A stretch of 64,000 nucleotides of DNA from the NCBI RefSeq assembly GCF_012641475.1, contig NZ_JABAIL010000004.1:62001-126000 (forward strand). The letters run 5' to 3'. Source of the DNA: Flammeovirga agarivorans. GTDB taxonomy: Bacteria; Bacteroidota; Bacteroidia; Cytophagales; Flammeovirgaceae. Shown in pieces: positions 33,352-42,292 of the stretch (positions are counted from its first letter, which is position 1; each line of letters opens with the position of its first letter). Made by a program: the position numbers and the translations under genes. Below the pieces are notes generated by a model. The model saw only the letters and a program-made list of their open reading frames with translations, had not been told where the DNA came from and searched no databases.

Positions 33352-36090
33352 ATGAAAGCGACTTTTAAAATACATTACGAAACCCAATTCGGTCAACAAT
33401 TAGCTGTAGTCGGTTCAATTGCTGCCTTAGGTAAAGGTGTAGATGAAGAGGCCCTTGAAATGAATTATCTAGGCGGAGGCACATGGATTGCTGAAGTCGA
33501 TTTATCAAAAACTAGAGCAAAATCATTCTCATACAATTACATTTTATTCGATAAATCTAATGGTATCAAATACAAAGAAGCTGGTACACCTAGAGTTGTT
33601 GAATTAAATAAGAAATTCAAAAATATCATCTTACAGGATGCTTGGAATCCTTACCATGAAGTTTCAAATGCATACGACACTGCTGCATTTGATGTTATCT
33701 TCAATACCAATGCTCCTAAAGTAAAAGCACCTAAAGGCTCAACGAAAAATGCAACATATTGCTTCGAGGTAAATGTTCCTAGAATCAACTCAGATTATGT
33801 AGCAAAAGTAGTAGGATCTACGGATGAGTTAGGTAATTGGGATATCGAAAAAGCGTTACCAATGGCTTACGACTCAGATCGTAATGTATGGACTGTAACA
33901 ACACCTATTCAAAAAAGTCACCATAAACTGAAGTACAAGTATGTATTAGTAAATACTGCTGATAAGAAAGCTGCTCCAGAATTAGAAGGTGGTTTTGACC
34001 ATGTTTATGATATCATTGAAAACGACCCAAAAACATTTGTAAAGTTTTCTGATCATAGATTTGCTTACGATAGACACAATTGGAAAGGAATGGGGGTTGC
34101 ATTACCCGTATTCTCATTAAGAACTGATAATGGTTTAGGTGTAGGTGAATTCTTGGATATCAAAGAATTAGTAGATTGGTCTACAGAAACAGGAATGCGT
34201 TTAGTGCAAATTCTTCCTGTAAATGATACAATGGCTACATATACTTGGGTAGATTCATATCCTTATGCATCTGTTTCAGTATATGCACTTCATCCTCTTT
34301 ATATTAATCTTGAAGCTATTGGTGAGCTGAAAGATAAAAAGAAGATGACTAAGCTGAAAAAACTTAAGAAAACATTAAATGCATTAGATACTGTTGATTA
34401 CGAAGCAGTAATGAATGCAAAAATGGACTACTTAAGAGAGATTTGGTCTGAGAAAAAAGCATCGTTCTTGAAAAGTGCAAAAGTGAAAGCATTTATCAAA
34501 GAACAAGGAGAGTGGTTATTACCATATGCTGCTTTCTGTTACTTCAGAGATAAATACAAGACTCCAGACTTTACTAAGTTTGAAGACTTTGCAGTTTATG
34601 ATGCTAAAAAAGTAGCAAAACTTTTTGATACTAAATCAAAAATTAAAGATGATGTAAACTTCTACGTATTTGTGCAATACCATTTACATGCACAATTATT
34701 AGAAGCATCAGAATATGCACAATCAAAAGGTGTTGTATTAAAAGGTGATATTCCAATTGGTATTTACAGATTCTCTGCAGATGCTTGGACAGCTCCTCAT
34801 TTATACAACATGAACGGTCAAGCGGGTGCTCCACCAGATGACTTTGCTGTAAATGGTCAGAACTGGGGATTCCCAACTTACGATTGGGATACAATGAAAG
34901 AGGATAACTACGCTTGGTGGACAAGCCGTATGACTCACCTTTCTCAGTATTTCCAAACATTCCGTATCGACCATATTCTTGGTTTCTTCCGTATTTGGGA
35001 GATTCCAATCGATTCAGTACAAGGTTTATTAGGTCAGTTTAGACCTGCTATTCCATTGCACTTATCAGAGTTTGAGAACAGAGGTGTTCAATTTGATTTT
35101 GATAGATTCTGTACACCATACATCAGAGAGCATTTCCTAGGAGAATACTTCGGTTATGATACTGATTGGGTGAAAAACGAATTCCTTGAGCAGAAATGGG
35201 ATGGTGCTTATAACTTTAAAGCGAAGTTTGATTCTCAGGTTAAAATCCAAGAATATTTCAACGGAATTAAGCCTAAGGATGATGAAGATAAAGCAAGATT
35301 AGAAGCGATCAGAGATGGTCTTTATAGCTTGCATAATGAGGTTTTATTAATTCCTGCTTTAGGGTACACAGACGGCATGCACTATGCACCGCGTGTAACA
35401 ATGGATAAGTCTAGAACTTTTGCAGAATTATCACCAGCACAGAAGCATCACTTCCATGAGTTGTATATTGATTATTTCTTCAAACGTCAAGAAACACTTT
35501 GGGCAGCTCAAGCAATGGAGAAACTTCCTGCCATCAAGGAAGCAACGAACATGTTGATCTGTGGTGAGGATTTAGGTATGGTTCCAGATTGTGTACCTGG
35601 AGTAATGACTGAACTTGAAATTTTAAGTTTAGAAATCCAACGTATGCCTAAAGATCCAACGATTGCATTTGGTCACCCAGGTAATTATCCTTACGAATCA
35701 GTAGCTTCCCCTTCATCACATGATATGTCTACTGTAAGAGGATGGTGGACTGAAGATAGAGGTGATACGCAACGTTTCTACAATGAGATCTTGGGTAACT
35801 GGGGTGAAGCACCAATGGAGTGTGAGCCATGGATTGCTGAGCAAGTTCTTCAACAGCATTTATACGCTGACTCAATGTGGTGTATTTTCCCACTACAAGA
35901 TATGTTAGCGATTGATGCTGAGATCAGAAGAGAGGATCCAGAAGATGAGCGTATCAACGTTCCTGCGATCAAGCATCACTATTGGAGATATAGAATGCAC
36001 CTTTCTTGTAAGGAGTTAATCGAACAAAAGAATTTCAATAACAAATTGAAAGGTTTGATTACAGCATCAGGTAGAAATACTAAATTCTAA
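33352..36090 (+). CDS. malQ: 4-alpha-glucanotransferase with tandem CBM20 starch-binding domains (GH77)
   Basis: A 912-residue cytoplasmic amylomaltase that transfers alpha-1,4-glucan segments in maltodextrin or glycogen metabolism. Two CBM20 domains occupy about 1-110 (KIHYETQFGQQLAVVGSI) and 125-235 (VNVPRINSDYVAKVVGSTDELGNWD). The GH77 barrel follows, with VFSLRTDNGLGVGEFLDI, KGDIPIGIYRFSADAW, the nucleophile motif FRIDHILGFFRIWEIP, the acid/base region CGEDLGMVPDCVPGVM and SSHDMSTVRGWW. The CBM20-GH77 plan and length resemble plant DPE2. It is a single gene with a LacI-like operator upstream and a strong terminator downstream. Confidence 0.93.
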   Translation: MKATFKIHYETQFGQQLAVVGSIAALGKGVDEEALEMNYLGGGTWIAEVDLSKTRAKSFSYNYILFDKSNGIKYKEAGTPRVVELNKKFKNIILQDAWNPYHEVSNAYDTAAFDVIFNTNAPKVKAPKGSTKNATYCFEVNVPRINSDYVAKVVGSTDELGNWDIEKALPMAYDSDRNVWTVTTPIQKSHHKLKYKYVLVNTADKKAAPELEGGFDHVYDIIENDPKTFVKFSDHRFAYDRHNWKGMGVALPVFSLRTDNGLGVGEFLDIKELVDWSTETGMRLVQILPVNDTMATYTWVDSYPYASVSVYALHPLYINLEAIGELKDKKKMTKLKKLKKTLNALDTVDYEAVMNAKMDYLREIWSEKKASFLKSAKVKAFIKEQGEWLLPYAAFCYFRDKYKTPDFTKFEDFAVYDAKKVAKLFDTKSKIKDDVNFYVFVQYHLHAQLLEASEYAQSKGVVLKGDIPIGIYRFSADAWTAPHLYNMNGQAGAPPDDFAVNGQNWGFPTYDWDTMKEDNYAWWTSRMTHLSQYFQTFRIDHILGFFRIWEIPIDSVQGLLGQFRPAIPLHLSEFENRGVQFDFDRFCTPYIREHFLGEYFGYDTDWVKNEFLEQKWDGAYNFKAKFDSQVKIQEYFNGIKPKDDEDKARLEAIRDGLYSLHNEVLLIPALGYTDGMHYAPRVTMDKSRTFAELSPAQKHHFHELYIDYFFKRQETLWAAQAMEKLPAIKEATNMLICGEDLGMVPDCVPGVMTELEILSLEIQRMPKDPTIAFGHPGNYPYESVASPSSHDMSTVRGWWTEDRGDTQRFYNEILGNWGEAPMECEPWIAEQVLQQHLYADSMWCIFPLQDMLAIDAEIRREDPEDERINVPAIKHHYWRYRMHLSCKELIEQKNFNNKLKGLITASGRNTKF

Positions 36091-36112
36091 TATAGAATTT
36101 TATAAATATGAT

Positions 36113-36146
36113 AGGCCCTGTTTACTTAAAAACAGGGCCTTTTTTA
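36113..36146 (+). terminator. intrinsic terminator of malQ
   Basis: A perfect 11-bp GC-rich stem (36113-36123 with 36130-36140) with a 6-base loop and a TTTTTT tail. Confidence 0.9.
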
Positions 36147-36228
36147 TTTTGTTATTCTCATGGAATGATTTAACGACAAACTCATTTTACGGATAATAAT
36201 AAGAATAACGAAATAATATTTTTATAAA

Positions 36229-37488
36229 CTATTCAGTTACCTGAATACTGATATTTAACATAGAACTTATTTCAGGAACATTAGAAGAAAGTGACTCTTC
36301 AACATTGATAATACCCTCTTCTGATGGACCTTGATCAGCCCCTGATTGCCTAGGAGCCTGATACATTCCTGCACCAGCATATTGATCAGATTCTGTTCCA
36401 GCATCTAATAATTGTATATAATCGGATAAGTTGCCAGATAAAGGTGTATTACCATCAAATAAGGGTAACTGATCAATAGCTAATACCCAATCATTACTTT
36501 GAACTAACATTGTAGCAAACGATAAACGATCATTCTCACTAGCAGTAAAAGTAAATGTATACGATTGACCAGGGAAGATAGGAGCTGGAGCATCAGTACT
36601 TGCAGGTGTGTTGAAGACATTTTCAAAGCCAGAAACATCTCCATCTTCAGCTAACATTTCGAAGGCTTGAGATGCCATACTTCCAATACTAAATAAATTA
36701 TTTGACTCTCCAATTGAAAATGCTCCGGGAGCGAAAGGTGAGACTAATCCTGTTGTCGCTTCAAGTACCTCATTCATACTAGTTATATCTCCATCTTCAG
36801 CGATAGGTTCTAATGAAGATGAAGCTGCTACACCTTCTTGAAATAATGGATATTGACCATCATAGTGTACTACCCAATTTCCGGGTGCAAGAGGGGTAGG
36901 AAGAGAACTGTTATCTGATATATTTCGTAATGTGAGGGTAAATTGAGTACCTCCATCATGGCTTAACATGACTTCAATGACATCACTTAAAGCAGGATAA
37001 GTGTAACCATCATTGACGTCTGAGATTAAACGAACAATGCCATTTTCTTCTGTTCCGGTATTAGGACCTGATTGTCTAGGTGCTTGATTTTCACCTGTGC
37101 CAGGCATTTCGTTAACTTCAGTTCCCGCATCCCAAAGGTAAAACTGATTGGTGATGTCTCCCGTTAATGCTTCGCCATCATCGTTATACAAAGCAATGCC
37201 GTCATCTGCAGGTGCATAGAACAAGTCATTGGATTGTACAAACATAGTAGCTAAGTTAAGATAATGTCCTTGGCCTGCATTAAATGTAATGACTTGCTCA
37301 TTACCGGGTGTAATTAGATCTGTGCCACCAAAAGCATAATAATCAAATGGTGTCATACTATTTTCAATAGTTACAGTAAATTCAGTTGCAGGGAGATTGA
37401 CAGGGTCGTCGTTGTTGTCGTCATTATCAGAACAGGCAATAAATAAAGGAATAGCTGAAAGGCTAAGTAACAAATTAGTGAATTTCAT
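36229..37488 (-). CDS. lipoprotein with two tandem spondin domains
   Basis: A 419-residue lipoprotein: signal peptide with lipobox IACSDN (Cys near 19), then an acidic Asn/Asp linker (DNDDNNDDP). Two copies of a spondin_N-like domain follow (about 33-195 and 205-419). Each carries the matching landmarks LATM(F/L)VQSND, a LWDAGTE- or LLDAGTE-type strand and a QAPRQSG turn with conserved acidic residues (NQAPRQSGPNTG; YQAPRQSGADQG). Spondin domains are metal-binding beta-sandwiches in animal matrix proteins; in bacteria their role is unknown, but secreted adhesion or carbohydrate binding is plausible. It is a single gene facing the malQ terminator. The internal duplication is unusual. Confidence 0.85.
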   Translation of the reverse strand: MKFTNLLLSLSAIPLFIACSDNDDNNDDPVNLPATEFTVTIENSMTPFDYYAFGGTDLITPGNEQVITFNAGQGHYLNLATMFVQSNDLFYAPADDGIALYNDDGEALTGDITNQFYLWDAGTEVNEMPGTGENQAPRQSGPNTGTEENGIVRLISDVNDGYTYPALSDVIEVMLSHDGGTQFTLTLRNISDNSSLPTPLAPGNWVVHYDGQYPLFQEGVAASSSLEPIAEDGDITSMNEVLEATTGLVSPFAPGAFSIGESNNLFSIGSMASQAFEMLAEDGDVSGFENVFNTPASTDAPAPIFPGQSYTFTFTASENDRLSFATMLVQSNDWVLAIDQLPLFDGNTPLSGNLSDYIQLLDAGTESDQYAGAGMYQAPRQSGADQGPSEEGIINVEESLSSNVPEISSMLNISIQVTE

Positions 37489-37606
37489 AGAATAGAGTAG
37501 TTTATGTTTTTAAATTACATAAGTGATTGATAACTGATCGCGATCTTGTTATACAATTTTACTTAACTATTTTTCTATGAACTGTGAGCTACTTCACATT
37601 TGCCTT

Positions 37607-38695
37607 TTATTTATCCTTTTTACTTAGAATTTTTTTCTCTTTATCTAATGCCCAATCTAAAATTCCAACTTTCCAATTGAATCTATGTACGAGATTAACC
37701 CTGAATTGCCCCATCCAATACAAAGTGACATTATCAGAAGCGGTAGTGATATTATAGGATTCCAAAACCAAGGAGGAACCGACATACATCCGGTCGGTAT
37801 TATATCCAAATGCTAAACGGGCATTATACTTTAGGCCACCTTTCCAAATTGTATCTTTCTCATTACCATAATCCGTTTCGAAAAAATAATGACCAAAGGT
37901 GATACCATAACCAAGAGCCAATGAGCCTGTGATAAAAAATCGTTTAAATAAAATTACGGATTGAGCATAACCAGCTGATAAACCCATACTACCATACCAT
38001 CCACTAATGATATTAGAAGAGAGTAGGTATTCTTCTCTTAGGTTTTCTGGAACCAAAGAGGAGTCTGCTTTTATTCTTACAAAATTGAGATAAGGGCCAT
38101 ATAGCAAACTTCCAGACGTCTTTTTTTGAACTTCTGTTTGTGCAAAAGCTGCTCTGAAAGAGAATTTTTCATAATTGTGGATCCAAAATGAGGATAAACC
38201 AAAAGTATTGATCACCATATCACCTCTTAGTTGAGTTGGAGGTTGGGGGTCTCTAATGGGATCATTTTCGTTTACTTCGGATATGTAAAAACCTTTATAA
38301 AATTGTAAACCAAGATCGACGGCAAATTTTCTTGCATACAAATAGGATCTCATGTCTAACTTATTGGTTTCTCCATACACATCATCATCATTATTTATAG
38401 CAGGGAAATTGAAACCAAAGTTAATACCTAAACCTTTGTAGTTGAACCCAAAACCTAGGTTCAAGTTGCCATTTGGAGCATATACCAAGTTATCATGACT
38501 AGATATTCTTTTACCTGAATTTACTACAAGCTCATTGAATTTATAGACAGTATAAAGACGTAAATGAAGCATGTCATTAAATGACTTGTAATACGTCGTA
38601 TCATGATCCAATTTGATTTCTTCTTCTTCTTGGGCATAAGTAGTGATTGGACTACAAAAGAGTACAAGGAATAATAATGTTATGAATCCTTTCAA
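37607..38695 (-). CDS. DUF4421 outer-membrane barrel protein
   Basis: A 362-residue exported protein (signal peptide ending TTYAQEEE). It matches the DUF4421 family: an N-terminal YYKSFNDMLHLRLYTVYKFNELVV segment, FGFNYKGLGINFGFNFP, FAVDLGLQFYKGFYI, and the late GLSAGYAQSVILFKRFFITGSLALG strand pair. The alternating pattern and aromatic girdle predict an outer-membrane beta-barrel; the function is unknown. It is divergent from the sulfatase gene, with about 200 bases between them. It is not clearly linked in operon structure to the spondin lipoprotein (118 bases downstream). Confidence 0.85.
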   Translation of the reverse strand: MKGFITLLFLVLFCSPITTYAQEEEEIKLDHDTTYYKSFNDMLHLRLYTVYKFNELVVNSGKRISSHDNLVYAPNGNLNLGFGFNYKGLGINFGFNFPAINNDDDVYGETNKLDMRSYLYARKFAVDLGLQFYKGFYISEVNENDPIRDPQPPTQLRGDMVINTFGLSSFWIHNYEKFSFRAAFAQTEVQKKTSGSLLYGPYLNFVRIKADSSLVPENLREEYLLSSNIISGWYGSMGLSAGYAQSVILFKRFFITGSLALGYGITFGHYFFETDYGNEKDTIWKGGLKYNARLAFGYNTDRMYVGSSLVLESYNITTASDNVTLYWMGQFRVNLVHRFNWKVGILDWALDKEKKILSKKDK

Positions 38696-38896
38696 AATAA
38701 AAAATAGATGAATACTTGATTGATTAAGCTAAAATACAATAAAAAAGTGAGGAATTTGAAAGCCCTTTATTATAAATCAGAGATTAAAAATGGAAGTGTA
38801 CCCAATAAGTAAAATATTCGCCCTAGAAGGTAAATTCTATTCATCTGTTTTGCTCGTTTTTAAAACTGTAATTCAAGTTAATTAAATCACGATTTT

Positions 38897-40468
38897 ATGA
38901 AGAAGATTGTCTTATTACAGTTATTATCACTACTCTCTTTGATTACTTTCGGTCAAAAGAAAAATCAGAAACAACCAAACATATTGGTGATTTGGGGTGA
39001 TGATATAGGGGTTCACAATATAAGTGCTTATAACCATGGTATGATGGGTTATCAGACTCCCAACATCGATAGAATTGCCGAAGGTGGAGCTTTATTTACA
39101 GATTATTATGCAGAGCAAACATGTACAGCAGGTAGGGCGGCTTTTATTACAGGTCAGCATCCTTTTCGTACTGGGTTACTTACCATTGGTATGCCTGGTT
39201 CTGAGCATGGTATTCCTGAATGGGCCCCAACGATTGCTGATGTTTTGAAAGATAAAGGATACACATCCGGTCAGTTTGGTAAGAATCATTTAGGAGATAG
39301 AGATCAACATCTGCCTACGAACCATGGCTTTGATGAATTCTATGGGAACTTATATCACTTAAATGCGGAAGAAGAACCTGAAGGATATTATTACCCTAAA
39401 GACCCCGAATTCAAGAAAAAGTATGGTCCAAGAGGAGTAATTCACTCGTATGCAGATGGTAGAGTATCAGACACGGGACCGTTGACAAAAAAGAGAATGG
39501 AAACAATTGATGATGAAGTTTTAGATGTATCTCTACAATTTATGGAAAAGGCACATAAGTCTGGAAAACCATTCTTTATTTGGCATAATGCTACAAGAAT
39601 GCATGTGTGGACACATCTGAAAGAGGAAACAGAAGGGAGAACAGGTGTTGGTGTTTACGCTGATGGAATGGTAGAGCATGATGATCATGTCGGTAAATTA
39701 CTAGACAAATTAGAAGAATTGGGGATTGAGGACAATACAATCGTTATGTATTCTACAGATAATGGAGCAGAAACTTGGACTTGGCCTGATGGTGGATGTA
39801 CTCCTTTTCATGGAGCCAAAGGTACAAACTGGGAAGGAGGTCATAGAGCACCAATGTTGATGAAATGGCCAGGGACTATTCAACCCGGAACAGTTTATAA
39901 TGATATTATTGCGGGTAATGATTTAATGCCAACTCTTGTAGCTGCAACTGGTGAAGATCAATTGGTAGAAAAGATGAAAGTGGGTTATAAAGCAAATGGA
40001 AAAGAATGGAGAGTACATTTAGATGGTTATAACTTCTTGCCTTATTTTAAAGGGGAAGTAGAAAAGGGACCAAGAAATGAATATTTATACTTTGGTATGG
40101 ACGGACAGTTGAACGCGATTAGATATGGAGACTTTAAAGCACATTTCAATATATGGAATGGCGAAAGTGATATCTTCGACGGACCATACACGACAAAGGC
40201 TCAAATACCTTTGATCTTTAACCTCAGGGCTGATCCATATGAAAGAGCAATGGAATCGGGTGCTTATATGAAATTTGCTGGAGAGCAAATGTGGTTATTT
40301 GTGCCACTGCAAAATATTATTGGAGAGTTTTTGAAAACGGTACCTGAATATCCATTTCAAACTGGTAGCTCATTATCTGCTAGTGAAATTGATTATAACC
40401 TTTTCAGAAAACAGAAAGCTAACCAACAAATGAATAAGTTGTTAGAAGATATAGAAAAGATGAAATAA
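38897..40468 (+). CDS. secreted sulfatase (arylsulfatase family)
   Basis: A 523-residue exported type I sulfatase (signal peptide ending LITFGQKK). The metal site starts with ILVIWGDDIG. The formylglycine motif is C76-T-A-G-R, which fits CxAxR, followed by GQHPFRTGL. Further conserved parts are GKNHLGDRDQHLPTNHGFDEFYG, the YSTDNGAETWTWPDG metal site and HGAKGTNWEGGHRAPMLMKWPG. It hydrolyses sulfate esters, possibly of marine algal polysaccharides, in the periplasm. Its formylglycine-generating enzyme is not in the window. It is followed by a 14-bp terminator and then an AraC-family gene that starts right after the T-run. Confidence 0.93.
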   Translation: MKKIVLLQLLSLLSLITFGQKKNQKQPNILVIWGDDIGVHNISAYNHGMMGYQTPNIDRIAEGGALFTDYYAEQTCTAGRAAFITGQHPFRTGLLTIGMPGSEHGIPEWAPTIADVLKDKGYTSGQFGKNHLGDRDQHLPTNHGFDEFYGNLYHLNAEEEPEGYYYPKDPEFKKKYGPRGVIHSYADGRVSDTGPLTKKRMETIDDEVLDVSLQFMEKAHKSGKPFFIWHNATRMHVWTHLKEETEGRTGVGVYADGMVEHDDHVGKLLDKLEELGIEDNTIVMYSTDNGAETWTWPDGGCTPFHGAKGTNWEGGHRAPMLMKWPGTIQPGTVYNDIIAGNDLMPTLVAATGEDQLVEKMKVGYKANGKEWRVHLDGYNFLPYFKGEVEKGPRNEYLYFGMDGQLNAIRYGDFKAHFNIWNGESDIFDGPYTTKAQIPLIFNLRADPYERAMESGAYMKFAGEQMWLFVPLQNIIGEFLKTVPEYPFQTGSSLSASEIDYNLFRKQKANQQMNKLLEDIEKMK

Positions 40469-40475
40469 AATACTG

Positions 40476-40517
40476 AAATTGATAGAGGTGAACTATTGTA
40501 ACCTCTATCAATTTTTT
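40476..40517 (+). terminator. intrinsic terminator between sulfatase and AraC genes
   Basis: A perfect 14-bp stem AAATTGATAGAGGT (40476-40489) / 40501-40514 with an 11-base loop and six T's. The AraC-type ATG (40522) follows only five bases after the T-run, so the downstream gene needs read-through or a promoter inside the sulfatase end. Confidence 0.85.
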
Positions 40518-40521
40518 CTCT

Positions 40522-41490
40522 ATGGAAAAAAATACTTCTAATACATTTATTTTTAGTGGCTCTGCGTCAAGCATTATTAAAGAATGGGAAAGAAATTTTA
40601 AAGCCCAAAATGAAGAAGGGTGTCTCAAAATAAGAAATGAAAAATTTAAAGCAGATATCTTTCATGCTAGACTCGTTCGAGGCTTTGATGTTTATCAGAA
40701 TAATGTGCGTTTTACTGAACAATGCCATTTCAAATATGAAGGATCGAAACTTCATCAATCTTTAGTTATGATTTTTGACTTCAAAGGAAACTTATTCCAA
40801 CAAATCAATACGAATCAAACTAATTTACATGGTAGTATGATACTGCAAGATGGAAGTTATTCCTTCTCTCTTAATAATGACTTAGACGAAACGTATCAAT
40901 GGATTTCATTACGAATTTCTTTAGAACTGATTGAAGAAAATTATCCTGCATTAATGAAGCTTTTCGATCTAGTATCAAAACCTGATCAAAGTTGGATTAT
41001 CTATGAGTTTATGCCATATGAAGTGAAAAGTCTACTCAAAGATTTATATGCAATACCTGAGGGTAAAAGTAATATTTATAAAAAGAGGATTCTATTTTCT
41101 AGAATTATTGAATGTATGGGTGTTTTCTATGAAAGATTGTTAGAAAAAAGTCACTTTAAAAGTTATAATCTACATGAAGATGACCTGGAAAAACTTCTAA
41201 TGATTAAAGATGATATTTTTAGTAGCCTAGAACAGATTCCTAGCATTGATGACCTTTCTGAAAAATACGGTTATTCTAGGTCTAAATTTACTCGTGATTT
41301 TAGAAAAGTATATGGTACTTCTGTATATCAATTTCATTTGGATTATAGATTGGAAAAGGCATATGAATTCTTAAAAGAGGGAAATAAAACTATTACGGAA
41401 GTTGGTCGAGCAGTAGGCTATATTTCTTTATCAAAGTTTTCTTATGCATTTAAAAGTAAATACAAAGTATCACCTAAGCTGGTGAGGTAA
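40522..41490 (+). CDS. AraC-family transcription regulator
   Basis: A 322-residue regulator. The C-terminal 100 residues form the double helix-turn-helix (IDDLSEKYGYSRSKFTRDFRKVYG and ITEVGRAVGYISLSKFSYAFKSKYKVSP). The N-terminal 215 residues are a sensor region with beta-strand-rich parts (FKADIFHARLVRGFDVYQ) and a helical stretch; I see no metal or sugar signature. It directly follows the sulfatase gene and may regulate it or nearby polysaccharide genes. The start is immediately after an intrinsic terminator, so expression must be read-through or start inside the preceding gene. A short hairpin terminator follows at 41514. Confidence 0.92.
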   Translation: MEKNTSNTFIFSGSASSIIKEWERNFKAQNEEGCLKIRNEKFKADIFHARLVRGFDVYQNNVRFTEQCHFKYEGSKLHQSLVMIFDFKGNLFQQINTNQTNLHGSMILQDGSYSFSLNNDLDETYQWISLRISLELIEENYPALMKLFDLVSKPDQSWIIYEFMPYEVKSLLKDLYAIPEGKSNIYKKRILFSRIIECMGVFYERLLEKSHFKSYNLHEDDLEKLLMIKDDIFSSLEQIPSIDDLSEKYGYSRSKFTRDFRKVYGTSVYQFHLDYRLEKAYEFLKEGNKTITEVGRAVGYISLSKFSYAFKSKYKVSPKLVR

Positions 41491-41513
41491 TCAATAAATC
41501 ACAACATAAAAAA

Positions 41514-41540
41514 AGCTAGTCTGTTCGACTAGCTACTTTT
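41514..41540 (+). terminator. intrinsic terminator of the AraC gene
   Basis: An 8-bp stem AGCTAGTC (41514-41521) / GACTAGCT (41527-41534), a 5-base loop and an ACTTTT tail, 24 bases after the stop. The remaining bases to 41705 show no ORF or other feature. Confidence 0.65.
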
Positions 41541-41705
41541 GGTTCTGCTGTAAGGGAAATTCATTTTATCAATGAATCTTTGGTGGTGGTGTTCAGCATA
41601 ATGTTCACTATAATAAACCTCATACCTCCAATAAAAGTTCAGAACATTTGAAAAAAATACGCATGTAAGGCTTTTAAAGAAAAAGCTATTTTATACGGAA
41701 CTTTT

Positions 41706-42218
41706 TTACTCTTCAGGAAAATCATCTAAAGAAGTGATCACTGGCGGTTCATCTTCATGTACATCAACAGCTAATCCATCTTCATGAGATAATGATATTT
41801 TTACTTGGTTTTCATTTTCGAAAACAAGGATCATTTCATCATTAGGGTAGAAGTCGTCTTTAATTTTTGTCAGTTTTACATTGACAATTTTTTGATTGAG
41901 TACATCCGCCCAAACATCCATTTTTATTACTCTAAAGCTCTTAATGTCAATTTTTCCATTGAATTGCTCTAACAGTTTTGTACGCTCTGTAACGGGATCA
42001 AAGCTGACTATTTTAATACCATCACTTTCTTCGCCAGCTGTAAATGTTAGACGAGTTTTATCATCAAACCTAAGTTCCAACCAATCTAAACATTGGAATT
42101 CTTCAGACTCATTAGACATATTACTCCAAATATGATAGATGACATCATTGATACTGACACCTACTAAAGATTGAAGTGTTTTGATTTCCTCAGGTTTGAA
42201 TTTTTGTATTTCTTCCAT
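41706..42218 (-). CDS. uncharacterised cytoplasmic protein
   Basis: I place the start at the ATG 42218 (MEEIQKFKPEEIK), giving 170 residues. The frame is open 15 codons further up to 42263, but that stretch lies within a terminator hairpin (42235-42270) and reads like non-coding sequence. The protein has no signal peptide; it contains DVIYHIWSNMSNESEEFQCLDWLELRFDD, a beta-rich middle, and an acidic C-terminus (VDVHEDEPPVITSLDDFPEE). No family is recognised. It lies directly after the terminator of the leucine-rich-repeat operon, so it is either expressed by read-through or from a promoter inside the preceding gene's 3' end. Confidence 0.7.
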   Translation of the reverse strand: MEEIQKFKPEEIKTLQSLVGVSINDVIYHIWSNMSNESEEFQCLDWLELRFDDKTRLTFTAGEESDGIKIVSFDPVTERTKLLEQFNGKIDIKSFRVIKMDVWADVLNQKIVNVKLTKIKDDFYPNDEMILVFENENQVKISLSHEDGLAVDVHEDEPPVITSLDDFPEE

Positions 42219-42231
42219 CTTATAATAATAA

Positions 42232-42270
42232 AAAAGCACTCTTGAGATACAAATGTACATCAAGAGTGCT
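42232..42270 (-). terminator. intrinsic terminator of the envelope operon
   Basis: A perfect 11-bp stem AGCACTCTTGA (42235-42245) / TCAAGAGTGCT (42260-42270) with a T-run (minus strand) just past it. It follows the LRR gene stop (42293), and the next minus-strand gene starts at 42218. Confidence 0.8.
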
Positions 42271-42292
42271 ATTAATTACTAGAAAATAGTGA

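Noticed and set aside
34643-35008. Minus-strand ORF inside malQ
   Set aside because: Shadow frame within the GH77 catalytic domain.
5183-38846. 15-base identical match AAATTCTATTCATCT at 5183-5197 and 38832-38846
   Set aside because: A match of this length is expected by chance in 64 kb of AT-rich sequence, and the two sites differ in distance and context from their genes.
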